NCBI RefSeq assembly: GCF_027923465.1
Contig: NZ_BRLB01000001.1
Location: 186,001 to 250,000, forward strand
Source of the DNA: Vallitalea longa
GTDB lineage: Bacteria; Bacillota; Clostridia; Lachnospirales; Vallitaleaceae
Direction: 5' to 3'
DNA length: 64,000 nt
Positions 36,841 to 45,784 of this stretch are shown here, piece after piece. Numbering within the stretch: position 1 is the stretch's first letter; each line of letters starts with the position of its first letter. The translations under genes were made by a program, and so were the position numbers. Below the pieces are notes generated by a model, which ran no database searches, had not been told where the DNA came from, and saw only the letters and a list, made by a program, of their open reading frames with translations.

Positions 36841-36927
36841 AATAACCATCCTTTGTGAAGATTAATTATATAATCTCTAATCATGAAGCTGATCCATCAA
36901 AACTATAACATCTATCAACCTGCATTA

Positions 36928-37389
36928 CTAAGGGCGAACAAATTGATTAGTAACATCTATAATGATTTTACTTCTACCTAAATAGGTAAATTCAATGAAT
37001 TCATCTTCCTTAAAAGAAATATCCTTCTCATTGTATTTAAATGGTGTTTTCCCATCATTATAATTATCGAAGTGTATTACATGATAGTATTTATTTTTTA
37101 TGAAATAACTATCATAATATTTGTCTAAGATAACTAAAACACGATCTACTCTTGTATAAAAATTATTTTGATATTTATCCATTATTATTTTATAGATATT
37201 GAACAGAACACTTATAAGCCAAAGTGAAAAAAATATACCTACTAATATAGAAACCAAATTATAGAATTCATATGCTAATATTAGGTAACTTAAAAGACAT
37301 AACATGAATGCAATAATGATTGCCATCTTAATATATTCCTTCAAAAAAGATTTTGTCCTTTTAGATATTAGACTTGAAGCTGAGTCCAT
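36928..37389 (-). CDS. Two-TM membrane protein of unknown function
   Basis: The 153-residue product has two hydrophobic segments, about residues 20-45 and 48-68 (IIIAFMLCLLSYLILAYEFY and LVSILVGIFFSLWLISVLF). A cytosolic tail of ~85 residues with beta-strand character follows (RVDRVLVILDKYYDSYF, EFIEFTYLGRSKIIIDV). The layout resembles YcxB-like proteins, but I cannot confirm it. AGGAGG precedes the ATG. It may be co-transcribed with the downstream 185-aa protein. Confidence 0.65.
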   Translation of the reverse strand: MDSASSLISKRTKSFLKEYIKMAIIIAFMLCLLSYLILAYEFYNLVSILVGIFFSLWLISVLFNIYKIIMDKYQNNFYTRVDRVLVILDKYYDSYFIKNKYYHVIHFDNYNDGKTPFKYNEKDISFKEDEFIEFTYLGRSKIIIDVTNQFVRP

Positions 37390-37511
37390 ATATATCCTCC
37401 TTCAACTGAAATAGATAATATTCCGTATAAGAAACTATCCTGTTCTCTATCTATATAATTTACCTGATGAGATGTTTTATTCATAGATAAATAAGAGAAT
37501 TCGAGAATTTC

Positions 37512-37550
37512 AAAAAAAGGTACCTGACTTATTATCAGCTACCTTTTTTT
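37512..37550 (-). terminator. Terminator of methyltransferase gene
   Basis: A7GGTA-type stem (37512-37527 with 37535-37550), 15 of 16 pairs, with T-runs on both strands; it can act in either direction. Confidence 0.9.
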
Positions 37551-37637
37551 CGACTATGATTTTACTAGTCATCTATTATATAATTATTGAAATTGCTGTT
37601 CATCTATGTTTCCTTGAATGACATTACATTTTCCTGA

Positions 37638-38249
37638 TTAGATACCCAATTGAATCATGTAACTATAACCCAAATCCAAATAACTGATTTTCCTAAAACC
37701 GTAAGGTTTCATAACTTCTTCCAATTCCTCTGGAGACCAACGATTCATCATGGGTGGACCAAAGGGTGTGTCAGTCTTCTTGATTTCAATGATTGCTATT
37801 CGTCCATCACGCTTCAGAACACGATGAATTTCATTAAATAGAATATCTTTGCATTCATTAAGACCAATTGCATGAAGAACTGTAGATATTAAGCAGATAT
37901 CAATACAATCATCATCAATAGGTATCTCTTCTTCAATATTGGATACTAATGTCTTAACATTCATCAATCCTTGTTTATTCACTTCTTTTTCAACCCTATC
38001 AATTATCTGCTTCCACTTGTCTAATGAATAGACCATACCAGAGTCACCTACCAATTTAGATGCCTGAATACTGTAATCACCTGCTCCACATCCTAAATCC
38101 AGAAGCCTATAACCTTTCTTGATTTTCAGTTCATCAAAAATTATGTCTTGATTATACAAGAAATAACTGCTAGGACCTCTTGTTCGGCTACTGTGCATTG
38201 GATTATGTTTGAATGAATCTTTGCTTTTGCATAAATCATTGTTTTGCAT
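37638..38249 (-). CDS. Class I SAM-dependent methyltransferase
   Basis: ATG at 38249 (203 aa) is ten bases after AAAGG. SAM-binding motif I is YRLLDLGCGAGDYSIQAS (about residues 47-64), with an acidic motif II SLDKW and motif IV DICLISTVLHAI. This is the Methyltransf_11/UbiE-like fold; the acceptor is unknown. A Cys-rich or metal-binding tail is absent, so arsenite methylation is unlikely. It diverges from a Crp/Fnr-type regulator 226 bp away, which may control it. Confidence 0.85.
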   Translation of the reverse strand: MQNNDLCKSKDSFKHNPMHSSRTRGPSSYFLYNQDIIFDELKIKKGYRLLDLGCGAGDYSIQASKLVGDSGMVYSLDKWKQIIDRVEKEVNKQGLMNVKTLVSNIEEEIPIDDDCIDICLISTVLHAIGLNECKDILFNEIHRVLKRDGRIAIIEIKKTDTPFGPPMMNRWSPEELEEVMKPYGFRKISYLDLGYSYMIQLGI

Positions 38250-38394
38250 ATTTATCATTTCCTTTCATTTTTTATATTCTAATATTTGTTAATTGATAAC
38301 AATAGTAGAATCTTCTCAATTCCAACACTGTACACAAAATTACCTCCTCGACCTATTAATGTTTTGAATATTTAAAAAACAATACTCGTTTTCA

Positions 38395-38448
38395 TTTACT
38401 TTTTGATTATAGTACAGTATAATTAAAGAAACTGTATCTGCTGATACA
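38395..38448 (+). promoter_or_regulatory. Promoter and palindrome of Crp/Fnr-type gene
   Basis: TTTACT (38395-38400), 17 bp and TATAAT (38418-38423) form the promoter. A perfect inverted repeat TGTATC-4-GATACA (38433-38448) sits just after the start point, a likely autoregulatory site for a dimeric regulator. Confidence 0.55.
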
Positions 38449-38475
38449 CTTTACATATTTATGAAAGGAAATTAT

Positions 38476-39156
38476 ATGGATAATCTATCAGTATTACTTC
38501 AAAAATGTTATTTATTCAAGAACAAATCATTAGAAGAAATTGACAATCTACTTTCTCACATTCAATATAAAATCGAATCTTTCAAGGAAAACGAAGTCAT
38601 ATTTTCACCTGTTAGAACTGCAGACAAAATTGGTATGCTATTATCAGGAAGTGTGGATATTCAGAAGTTGTTTCCATCGGGAAAAATAGTTATTATTGAA
38701 AGAAAGAAAAGTTTGGACCTCATTGCTTCAGATTCTATTTTTTCTAGAATCGACTTCTATCCTGATGCAGTTTCGGTCAGTAGCCCTAGTACCATTTTAT
38801 TTATAACCAAAACAGACCTCTTACATTTATTTGACTTGGATAAAGATTTCATGTTAAATTTCTTAGAATCAGTCTCCAATTCAACACTTGTACTTAAACA
38901 CAAGATTGGTATTCTATCATTAAACTCTATTCAAGAGAAAATAGCAGGTTATTTGATTTACAATAACAAGATCTATGATACCTATTGCATAACACTGCCC
39001 TTTTCCAAATTGGCATGGGCTGAATATATGAATGTTTCTAGGACTTCTCTGTCAAGAGAATTGAGAAATCTAGAGCTGAAAGGTATTCTATCCTTTAAAA
39101 AGCGAAAAATAATTATACATGATATGAAAAGATTAGAAAAACTGTTATCTCTGTAA
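38476..39156 (+). CDS. Crp/Fnr family transcriptional regulator
   Basis: ATG at 38476 (226 aa) follows AAAGGA; the upstream ATG at 38461 has no site. The N-terminal cyclic-nucleotide-like domain covers residues 15-125 (ENEVIFSPVRTADKIGMLLSGSVDIQKLFPSGK). The winged helix is at 165-215 (LPFSKLAWAEYMNVSRTSLSRELRNLELKGILSFKKRKI). It lacks the N-terminal Cys cluster of Fnr. Anaerobes use such proteins to sense redox or metabolites. The likely targets are itself and the divergent methyltransferase gene. Confidence 0.88.
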   Translation: MDNLSVLLQKCYLFKNKSLEEIDNLLSHIQYKIESFKENEVIFSPVRTADKIGMLLSGSVDIQKLFPSGKIVIIERKKSLDLIASDSIFSRIDFYPDAVSVSSPSTILFITKTDLLHLFDLDKDFMLNFLESVSNSTLVLKHKIGILSLNSIQEKIAGYLIYNNKIYDTYCITLPFSKLAWAEYMNVSRTSLSRELRNLELKGILSFKKRKIIIHDMKRLEKLLSL

Positions 39157-39157
39157 G

Positions 39158-39183
39158 AAGGTAACTGTTCTATCAGCTACCTT
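39158..39183 (+). terminator. Terminator of Crp/Fnr-type gene
   Basis: AAGGTAACTG pairs with CAGCTACCTT across a 6-nt loop right after the stop codon, followed by TATTC. Confidence 0.75.
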
Positions 39184-39319
39184 TATTCTAAATAATATAT
39201 TTTCTTTGTGCATCTTAACAAATGCTGAAATTATCGCAAAAAAATATTAATACTAAGACTAGTAAAAAATATTATGCCAAGTTACCTTAGAATTAGTCCT
39301 GTCTTAAATAACCCTATCA

Positions 39320-39904
39320 TTATAATAGTTGGTACAACAATCCGTCTTTTCGGCAATACCATATAAGCTTTCCATGTCCATATCTAGGAATACGTAATTG
39401 TAGATTCCATTCGGGATAATGTTTGATTACCTCGATTTTCTCACTCATAACAAAAGCTGTAAATGATATATAATTGTCTTTTGCCATAGGATGACTGCTT
39501 GTTATGAACCAGTCATCTTCAATTATTTCAACTGTCATCATCTCATTTCCTTTTGCTTTCTTGGGTTCATCATTTTCAACATTTCTTCCACAACATGCCA
39601 TAGTAATATTACCTGTACTAACAGTTACATTTCCACATATGGGGCATATATAGTATTTTAGATTTTTCATGTTTCCTCCTACAGATTCATTTTCCATCAA
39701 GTCTCCATTAAGCATTTCTCTAATATTTACTCCCAGAACATCTGATAGACTAGGGAGTAATGATACATCTGGCAACCCAAGTCCCCGCTCCCATTTAGAG
39801 ATAGCTTTATCACTTAGATTCAATTCATCAGCCAAATTCTTTTGAGTCATGTTCTTTTCTAAACGCAAAGTACGAATCAGAGAACCAATCTTTTCGCAAT
39901 CCAT
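39320..39904 (-). CDS. XRE-family regulator with Cys-rich C-terminal domain
   Basis: ATG at 39904 (194 aa) follows AGAGGTG. The N-terminal HTH (IGSLIRTLRLEKNMTQKNLADELNLSDKAISKWERG, residues 5-40) is a Cro/C1 type. Residues 85-110 hold a zinc-like CPICGN...CCG set, and the rest (WFITSSHPMAKDNYISFTAF) resembles a desulfoferrodoxin-like or nucleotidyl-related beta fold often fused to this HTH in Clostridia. It may sense metal or redox state. It is monocistronic and convergent with the Crp/Fnr gene. Confidence 0.85.
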   Translation of the reverse strand: MDCEKIGSLIRTLRLEKNMTQKNLADELNLSDKAISKWERGLGLPDVSLLPSLSDVLGVNIREMLNGDLMENESVGGNMKNLKYYICPICGNVTVSTGNITMACCGRNVENDEPKKAKGNEMMTVEIIEDDWFITSSHPMAKDNYISFTAFVMSEKIEVIKHYPEWNLQLRIPRYGHGKLIWYCRKDGLLYQLL

Positions 39905-40004
39905 TTTAATCACCTCTATATATGATTATATCCAAAAAATATCTTGTAGACAATAAACTCTTAGTAGAGTTATGAATGCAAAAGCAGCGTATTTATCCAT
40001 TATT

Positions 40005-40125
40005 AAAGTTTCCTTAGAGCATATGAAAACGTTTCTATTACATAGATAAGAATTAGTACTTCCAGTAAAGATCAAAGAGGCTACGCCTCATAAAAGATTT
40101 CAAGGAAAATAAAAGTAGAACTTTC
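40005..40125. repeat. Interspersed intergenic repeat, copy A
   Basis: Three blocks also occur at 53.2 kb: AAAGTTTCCTTA plus flank (40005-40044, 33 of 40 identical), GAGGCTACGCCTC (40077-40089, a small palindrome) and AAAAGTAGAACTTTC (40111-40125). The order of the blocks differs between copies. Confidence 0.6.
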
Positions 40126-40135
40126 GTATTTTACC

Positions 40136-40157
40136 AAAAAAAGGGCTTTTCAGCCCT
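40136..40157 (-). terminator. Terminator of the fucosidase/GH130 operon
   Basis: AGGGCT-4-AGCCCT (40142-40157), followed on the minus strand by a T7 run. Confidence 0.85.
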
Positions 40158-40181
40158 ATTGTATAAAATCACATCATTAAT

Positions 40182-41171
40182 CTATAAAGGATTTTCTTTC
40201 ATATAATCAATCAAGTCATCCACAGTAGTGAATGCTAGACTAGTAACAGTATCTGCACAACCGTAATAGATAGCAATTCTTCCTGTCCCGCTGTCAGTTA
40301 ATGCGGCACATGGAAAAACTACATTAGGTACATCACCTACACATTCATATAATTCATAAGGTGCTAATATGTAATTAGCTGAACGCATCTTAACCTTCCA
40401 TGGTTCATCTAAATCAAGAAGGGCACATCCCATCCTATATACGTAGCCATTACATGTAGTTAATACTCCATGGTATATCAATAACCAACCTTCATCTGTC
40501 TCAATGGGTACAGGACCTGGACCAATTTTCGTTCCCTGCCAAGCTGATTTATCTCCTTTAACCGTACTCATCACATGACGATGATGTCCCCAATATTCCA
40601 GGTCTTCGCTCTGACTATAGAAGATATCACCGAAAGGAGTATGTCCAGTATCGCTTGGACGACTTAGCATTGCATAATGCTTACCTATTTTACGTGGAAA
40701 CAAAACTCCATTTCTGTTATTGGGTAAAAAAGCATTTTCCATTTGATAGAATGTCTTGAAATCAAACGTATATCCTACTCCAATTGTAGGTCCATGATAT
40801 CCATTACACCATGTGATATAATAACGGTCTTCAATAAAGCAAACCCTCGGGTCATAACGATATTCTTTACAAAGTAATTCTTCATTTTCTCCCCTAAATT
40901 CAATTGGAGTGTGATTAATGTTCCAGTTAATTCCATCATGGCTAAATCCCACATAGATATTCATACTTAATGATTTTGAATCACATCTGAATACTCCTGC
41001 AAAACCATCTTTAAAAGGAATTACCGCACTATTAAAAATACTATTCGAACTAGGTATTTCATTTCTATTGATAATAGGATTTTTTGAATATCTCCATATA
41101 GGCATAGAATCTTTAGAAGCTCTTTCTTGCCAAGGAATATTTTCTAATATATCTCCAACGATCTTTGTCAA
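40182..41171 (-). CDS. GH130 family glycoside phosphorylase
   Basis: The gene starts with TTG at 41171, six bases after GGAGGAG; 329 aa. It has the five-bladed GH130 pattern with YDPRV (catalytic acid region near 105), [25 protein letters not shown] and [16 protein letters not shown]130 enzymes phosphorolyse beta-mannosides such as mannosyl-beta-1,4-GlcNAc or mannosyl-glucose, giving mannose-1-phosphate. With GH18 and GH29 genes in the same operon, the Man-GlcNAc activity (UhgbMP type), which acts on the N-glycan core, is the most coherent guess. It is the last gene of the operon. Confidence 0.88.
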   Translation of the reverse strand: MTKIVGDILENIPWQERASKDSMPIWRYSKNPIINRNEIPSSNSIFNSAVIPFKDGFAGVFRCDSKSLSMNIYVGFSHDGINWNINHTPIEFRGENEELLCKEYRYDPRVCFIEDRYYITWCNGYHGPTIGVGYTFDFKTFYQMENAFLPNNRNGVLFPRKIGKHYAMLSRPSDTGHTPFGDIFYSQSEDLEYWGHHRHVMSTVKGDKSAWQGTKIGPGPVPIETDEGWLLIYHGVLTTCNGYVYRMGCALLDLDEPWKVKMRSANYILAPYELYECVGDVPNVVFPCAALTDSGTGRIAIYYGCADTVTSLAFTTVDDLIDYMKENPL

Positions 41172-41188
41172 TTTTACTCCTCCAAATC

Positions 41189-42196
41189 CTACTTAACTCT
41201 TACCACCGAATCTCTATAAATGATTTTACCATTAATCATTGATATGCCTTTTGTGTAATTAGGGGAAGTTTCTACTTTTCGTTTGACTATCTTTACAGCA
41301 GTCCTTGCTATACCTTCAATATCTACAGCAACAGTCGTTAGTTTTGGTTCACATATATCGGCATAGATATCGTTATCGAAACTTACAATAGAAATTTCCT
41401 CTGGAACTTTATATCCTAGCTGTTTCAAGCTCTTAATCAAACGATGCGCTGTTTCATCACAGTTACATACAAAAGCTGTTGGCATTTCTTCTGGAAATTC
41501 AAATTCAATAGCTTCATTATAAGAGCTCCTATCATCAATAACCCAATCCTGTCTTATAGGAATCCTTTTTTCCATCAACGCTCTTGAATATCCTAGATAT
41601 CTATCTAATATACTCTGGGTTACAGATATCGAACCTACAAAACCAATATCACGATGTCCATAATTCAATAGATGTTTCGTAATCTCATATGTGCTATAAA
41701 TATTTTCCGAAAGAACACAGTCAGTATCTGAAAGTTCATCATAATAATCAACAAACACTTTTGGTAACCTAGTCTTTCTAACTTTTGCTAAAAAATCATT
41801 CTCTAGATTTCCAAGAATTATTATACCATCAATGTTTTGCCCATTAATGATTTGTTCCAGTTCCTTAGCATGATTCATAGGATCCACCGTTGTTAGTATT
41901 CCAATATAACCAATCTCGCTTAAATGCTTAGTTATCATTTGATAAATTTTTACGTAAAAATATGCTTTAGTATCTTCCCCAAAATACTTATGATCCAAAA
42001 ATATAGCGATATTTTTTACTTTATCTTTTGATATTTTGGATATACGATAACCAAATTCCTCAGCTTTTTGTAAAATTTGTTCTTTCAATTCTGGCCCAAC
42101 GCCATCTTTATCATTTAAAGCTTTAGAGATTGTTACTTTACTAACTCCTAATTCATCAGCTATATCCTGCATAGTAACTTTTTTGATTTTCTTCAT
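41189..42196 (-). CDS. LacI family transcriptional regulator
   Basis: A 335-aa regulator with an N-terminal LacI HTH ([28 protein letters not shown], residues 7-34) and a periplasmic-binding-protein-like effector domain ([38 protein letters not shown]). It lies inside the glycan operon, 17 bp before the GH130 gene, so it is probably the local repressor. The identical sequence AATTAGCTAACAA occurs upstream of this gene and in the operon promoter region. Confidence 0.92.
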   Translation of the reverse strand: MKKIKKVTMQDIADELGVSKVTISKALNDKDGVGPELKEQILQKAEEFGYRISKISKDKVKNIAIFLDHKYFGEDTKAYFYVKIYQMITKHLSEIGYIGILTTVDPMNHAKELEQIINGQNIDGIIILGNLENDFLAKVRKTRLPKVFVDYYDELSDTDCVLSENIYSTYEITKHLLNYGHRDIGFVGSISVTQSILDRYLGYSRALMEKRIPIRQDWVIDDRSSYNEAIEFEFPEEMPTAFVCNCDETAHRLIKSLKQLGYKVPEEISIVSFDNDIYADICEPKLTTVAVDIEGIARTAVKIVKRKVETSPNYTKGISMINGKIIYRDSVVRVK

Positions 42197-42278
42197 TGTT
42201 AGACTCCCTTTACAAACATTTTCCTAATCTTTACACATTATAACATTTTGGTAATCTCATGGCAACGAGTTAAGTATT

Positions 42279-42291
42279 AATTAGCTAACAA
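42279..42291 (-). promoter_or_regulatory. Candidate LacI-type operator before lacI gene
   Basis: AATTAGCTAACAA with the 8-bp palindrome TTAGCTAA, in the 97-bp gap before the lacI gene; the same 13 bases occur at 53514-53526. Confidence 0.35.
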
Positions 42292-42293
42292 AT

Positions 42294-45200
42294 CTATTCG
42301 TTAATACTTTCTATAAGCAACTGTCCAATTCCAACCTGATAACCACACCATCCAAATCCTGCAATCTCCTTATGTGTAATCAACACTAACGGTAATCTAC
42401 AATCTTTCATATTGAATCCAACATATATATCGTCTAATTCTAAGCTTGATTCAATTAAAACTTTTAGTTCTGGTAATTCTTTACAAGCTTTCTTTAAAGT
42501 CTTATCATCATACTCATCCTCGTTATTTATAAGTAGAATAACATTTGTAGATAGCTTACGAAATTTCTCCTTCAATTCTATGAATTCATTAAGTAGATGC
42601 TCTGTAGGTTCTTCCCCTGGCCTGATCCAGCATACTATATTATCTGTATCCAATAGATTATGTAAACTATCTTTTTCTTTGTTATTAGTGATAAGCGAGT
42701 AATCTTTAACAGGCACTTGTCCTTTTTCATTGTGACTTTTTTCAAAAATTAGTGGTACTTCAGTTGAATGATTGCTTGTGATTTTACAATGAACAACACG
42801 AACTTTATTAGATTCATCATGCTGTCTATTAGCTGTAATCACTCTATAATAACCCTCTTCCAAGTAATATTCTACTTCATTATCAACCCATTCTATTTCA
42901 TCCAAATCTAAAGTTTTATAACAACCATTTTCAAAACGTGATACAGTATAGTTTTTATAGTATTCTACATTATTATCACCTGTTAATATCAACTTGCCAA
43001 ATTCCTTTTTATCTATCTTATTGTCTTCATATATATAATTCCATTTTCCATTGTTATGATAAGCTAATTTTCCATCGGACTTTTCAAGCCTAGCTGGAAC
43101 ACCTAATGAACGAAGTACAGCAACGAAGAATATCTTATGTGATATTTTATTCCCGCCTCTTACTCTAATCATTCCTTTTATAGACGTACATAGATTCGAA
43201 TATTCCTTGTCATCAATCAGGCGGAAATTAGAGTTTATCCATTTTCTTAATTCAAGTGGTTCTTCTCTAAAATATCTTTGCTGTTCTTCTGTAAAAAATT
43301 CCATAATCTCTTTTCTATACTTTCTAATTTTCTCAATCCAAGTTCTAGGATTCATCACATACTCCACGAAAATATTTTCCTCGCAATCATCCTTGTACTT
43401 AATTGAATAAGTAAAATGTTCCTCTAATTCTGTTGCCAACACATCAGATATATCTTTTTGAGGTAGGGCTCTTAACATTTTTACCTTCCAATACAGTTCA
43501 TCCTCAGGAGTATTATCCAAGAACGTCAATATCTCTTTATGATTTCCTCTAGCCTTCATTAAGCAATCAGATATTCCTTCATGAAGAATAGGGTATTCCT
43601 TTGCTTTTTCTTTACTAGTTATTTCATCGAAAAATGTTTCTTCAAAGTTTTTTCTCTTATCTATAGCATTGTCGTTCCTTCTCTTTTGTGCTGCACTCTC
43701 TTCATCTGTATAAGGTATCTCTTCATCTACTCCACCTATGGGTGGAACCATTGTCCATTTTTCTGTTCCTGTTGGCATATATGTTTTATCTTTCAATATG
43801 AGAGTGATATTCTCTTTATTGGAAACATCCATTTTCTCATAAGTAAAAGACTTCCCTTTATGCACATAGATCATCAGATCACCAAGTCCAGTAACAAACG
43901 TTACATTACCATGATCATCAGTTTTCAACTGAGCAATAGGATAAAATTCACAATAATTGACTACCTCAAATCTAACGATTGCATCCTGCACTGGACATTC
44001 ATTTTCATCTACAATTGAAACAATAATTTTCTTAGTCTTAGCATAATGAGATAAGACGTTGATCTCTGTCATACGTTCAGTTTGTTTGGTAATCACTTCA
44101 TCAGCACAACAAGTAGATAGTACTCGACTGTGTATAAGCATTGCCTTGGATGCAGGCAATCTGAACCAACCATGATTCAACTTATTCTCTGGTTCACAAG
44201 CTCCTAAGAATCGCCATCCCTTTTCTGTATAGACTTCTACCCAAGCATGATTGTCATCACAATGACACCACCTAGGAGTATAGCATTGTCTTGCTGGGAT
44301 ACCCACACTTCTAAGTGCTGCTACTACAAAAGTTGATTCTTCACCACATCTACCATAAGCATTATTGATTACTGTAAAAGGAGAACCTGTTCTTGAATCC
44401 GTTGACTGATAAGTTGCTTTTTCAAAACACCAGTAATTGACTTCTATAGCTGCCTCTTCCATAGTCATTCCTTTAATTCTAGGTGCTAATTCCTCATAAA
44501 ACCTTGAACTATAAAATTCTATATCCTCATTGTTGACTCGGAATTGCAACACATAATTGAGGAAGTCATCTTTATCAATAATGTTACCCCAAGGCATATT
44601 TCCCTTTACCCAAAGGCTGTGCCTACAAAATTGTAGAAATACTTCTGGGTCATAATCTGCAATATCCGATAGTGGCATATATTTGTACAAGAATTTCATA
44701 CACTCTTGCTCAGACTCATTCATTTTACACATAAATGAATAAGGCACTTTACGTAATTTCTCTTCATACTCTGCTTGCCCTGATACTGTGGTTCTACCGT
44801 CTTCATATATTATTACTTGCTGGCTGCCATCTTCTGTAAAGCAAGAGATTTCAAAACTGCTGCTGGAAATTTCAATTCTAGGATAAATAGAACTTTCCAT
44901 CTCCATCTCTAAGGCAAAAATATCTGTGGTAAAACTACCATATCTATCATAATATCTATGTTCATAATAATAATACTTTCTCAGCTCCCATTTTAGATAC
45001 TCTACTTCTGGAATATCCATAGCCTCTCCATTTTCAGTGAAGAAGACGAAGCCCCATAACTCTGGGTAATGTATGTTAATCAAACCAGTTGGCGACCAAA
45101 CCCAATTTTCTTCAGGTCTATCTTTTTTAACGTATTTTCCATCAATAACATCTACATGCCATTGAACTCTTGAAAAATTCACCCTGTAATAATCACCTAC

Positions 45201-45776
45201 AACAGGCTTTTGAGATTTTGGTGCCATTTCCTTAAGAGCATCAAAAGGTATTACAACTTCTACCATCCAATATTTATTATCAGGATTTATTTCATTAATA
45301 CTTCCATTAATCTTTACAGCTGACTGAAGACCTTTGATATCCCATCCATTCAGAGGTCTTCCTCCTTCGTCACGGTAAGGCTTGGTCAGAAACAGATCCC
45401 ATACAGTATTAAGAGCGTTCATTTCAAATTCAAAATACCCATGAGTATCAGAATCAGGATCAATGAATATCTCGAAATCATTATCCTGAAATATTACGCT
45501 GTCTCTTTCTGTTAACGTAGCCCATATTTCGTCTCCATATAGAATTCCACCAAAATACATATTATCGTCGTCCCATAGCATTTTGACTTGGGTATCCATA
45601 TAAGGTTTTTCTTTACTGTCTCCTTCAATATCTACGAAAAGTCTTGTGAACGGTGCATCATCCCAGAACTCTTTATCAAGGTTTCCATCAAGAACAAAAG
45701 GCTTCGTTGCCCGCTTACAATAATATTTTGGTGGATTAAAATCAATCTTAGGTATTGGTACTCTTATTGAATTCAT
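42294..45776 (-). CDS. CBM9-like / transglutaminase-fold protein with degenerate second core
   Basis: The 1160-aa protein has no signal peptide. Residues 20-220 resemble the CBM9-like carbohydrate-binding fold (LDGNLDKEFWDDAPF, DNDFEIFIDPDSDTHGYFEFEMN). A transglutaminase-type catalytic core follows: YGRCGEE (Cys477), DNHAWVEVY (His510) and WRFLGACEPE (521-530); the usual Asp site is Gly525, with Glu528 close by. Residues 585-660 look like an immunoglobulin-type domain. Residues 870-915 repeat the core at a 400-residue offset but with Lys877 in place of Cys, so the second copy is inactive. The GRCGE...DHxW...CE pattern resembles PNGase, fitting a role in releasing glycans from glycopeptides. 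Activity is inferred. Confidence 0.8.
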   Translation of the reverse strand: MNSIRVPIPKIDFNPPKYYCKRATKPFVLDGNLDKEFWDDAPFTRLFVDIEGDSKEKPYMDTQVKMLWDDDNMYFGGILYGDEIWATLTERDSVIFQDNDFEIFIDPDSDTHGYFEFEMNALNTVWDLFLTKPYRDEGGRPLNGWDIKGLQSAVKINGSINEINPDNKYWMVEVVIPFDALKEMAPKSQKPVVGDYYRVNFSRVQWHVDVIDGKYVKKDRPEENWVWSPTGLINIHYPELWGFVFFTENGEAMDIPEVEYLKWELRKYYYYEHRYYDRYGSFTTDIFALEMEMESSIYPRIEISSSSFEISCFTEDGSQQVIIYEDGRTTVSGQAEYEEKLRKVPYSFMCKMNESEQECMKFLYKYMPLSDIADYDPEVFLQFCRHSLWVKGNMPWGNIIDKDDFLNYVLQFRVNNEDIEFYSSRFYEELAPRIKGMTMEEAAIEVNYWCFEKATYQSTDSRTGSPFTVINNAYGRCGEESTFVVAALRSVGIPARQCYTPRWCHCDDNHAWVEVYTEKGWRFLGACEPENKLNHGWFRLPASKAMLIHSRVLSTCCADEVITKQTERMTEINVLSHYAKTKKIIVSIVDENECPVQDAIVRFEVVNYCEFYPIAQLKTDDHGNVTFVTGLGDLMIYVHKGKSFTYEKMDVSNKENITLILKDKTYMPTGTEKWTMVPPIGGVDEEIPYTDEESAAQKRRNDNAIDKRKNFEETFFDEITSKEKAKEYPILHEGISDCLMKARGNHKEILTFLDNTPEDELYWKVKMLRALPQKDISDVLATELEEHFTYSIKYKDDCEENIFVEYVMNPRTWIEKIRKYRKEIMEFFTEEQQRYFREEPLELRKWINSNFRLIDDKEYSNLCTSIKGMIRVRGGNKISHKIFFVAVLRSLGVPARLEKSDGKLAYHNNGKWNYIYEDNKIDKKEFGKLILTGDNNVEYYKNYTVSRFENGCYKTLDLDEIEWVDNEVEYYLEEGYYRVITANRQHDESNKVRVVHCKITSNHSTEVPLIFEKSHNEKGQVPVKDYSLITNNKEKDSLHNLLDTDNIVCWIRPGEEPTEHLLNEFIELKEKFRKLSTNVILLINNEDEYDDKTLKKACKELPELKVLIESSLELDDIYVGFNMKDCRLPLVLITHKEIAGFGWCGYQVGIGQLLIESINE

Positions 45777-45784
45777 TTTTCCTC

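Noticed and set aside
40023-40037. Catabolite-responsive (cre) element ATGAAAACGTTTCTA
   Set aside because: One mismatch at a key position, it lies inside an interspersed repeat, and no promoter is adjacent.
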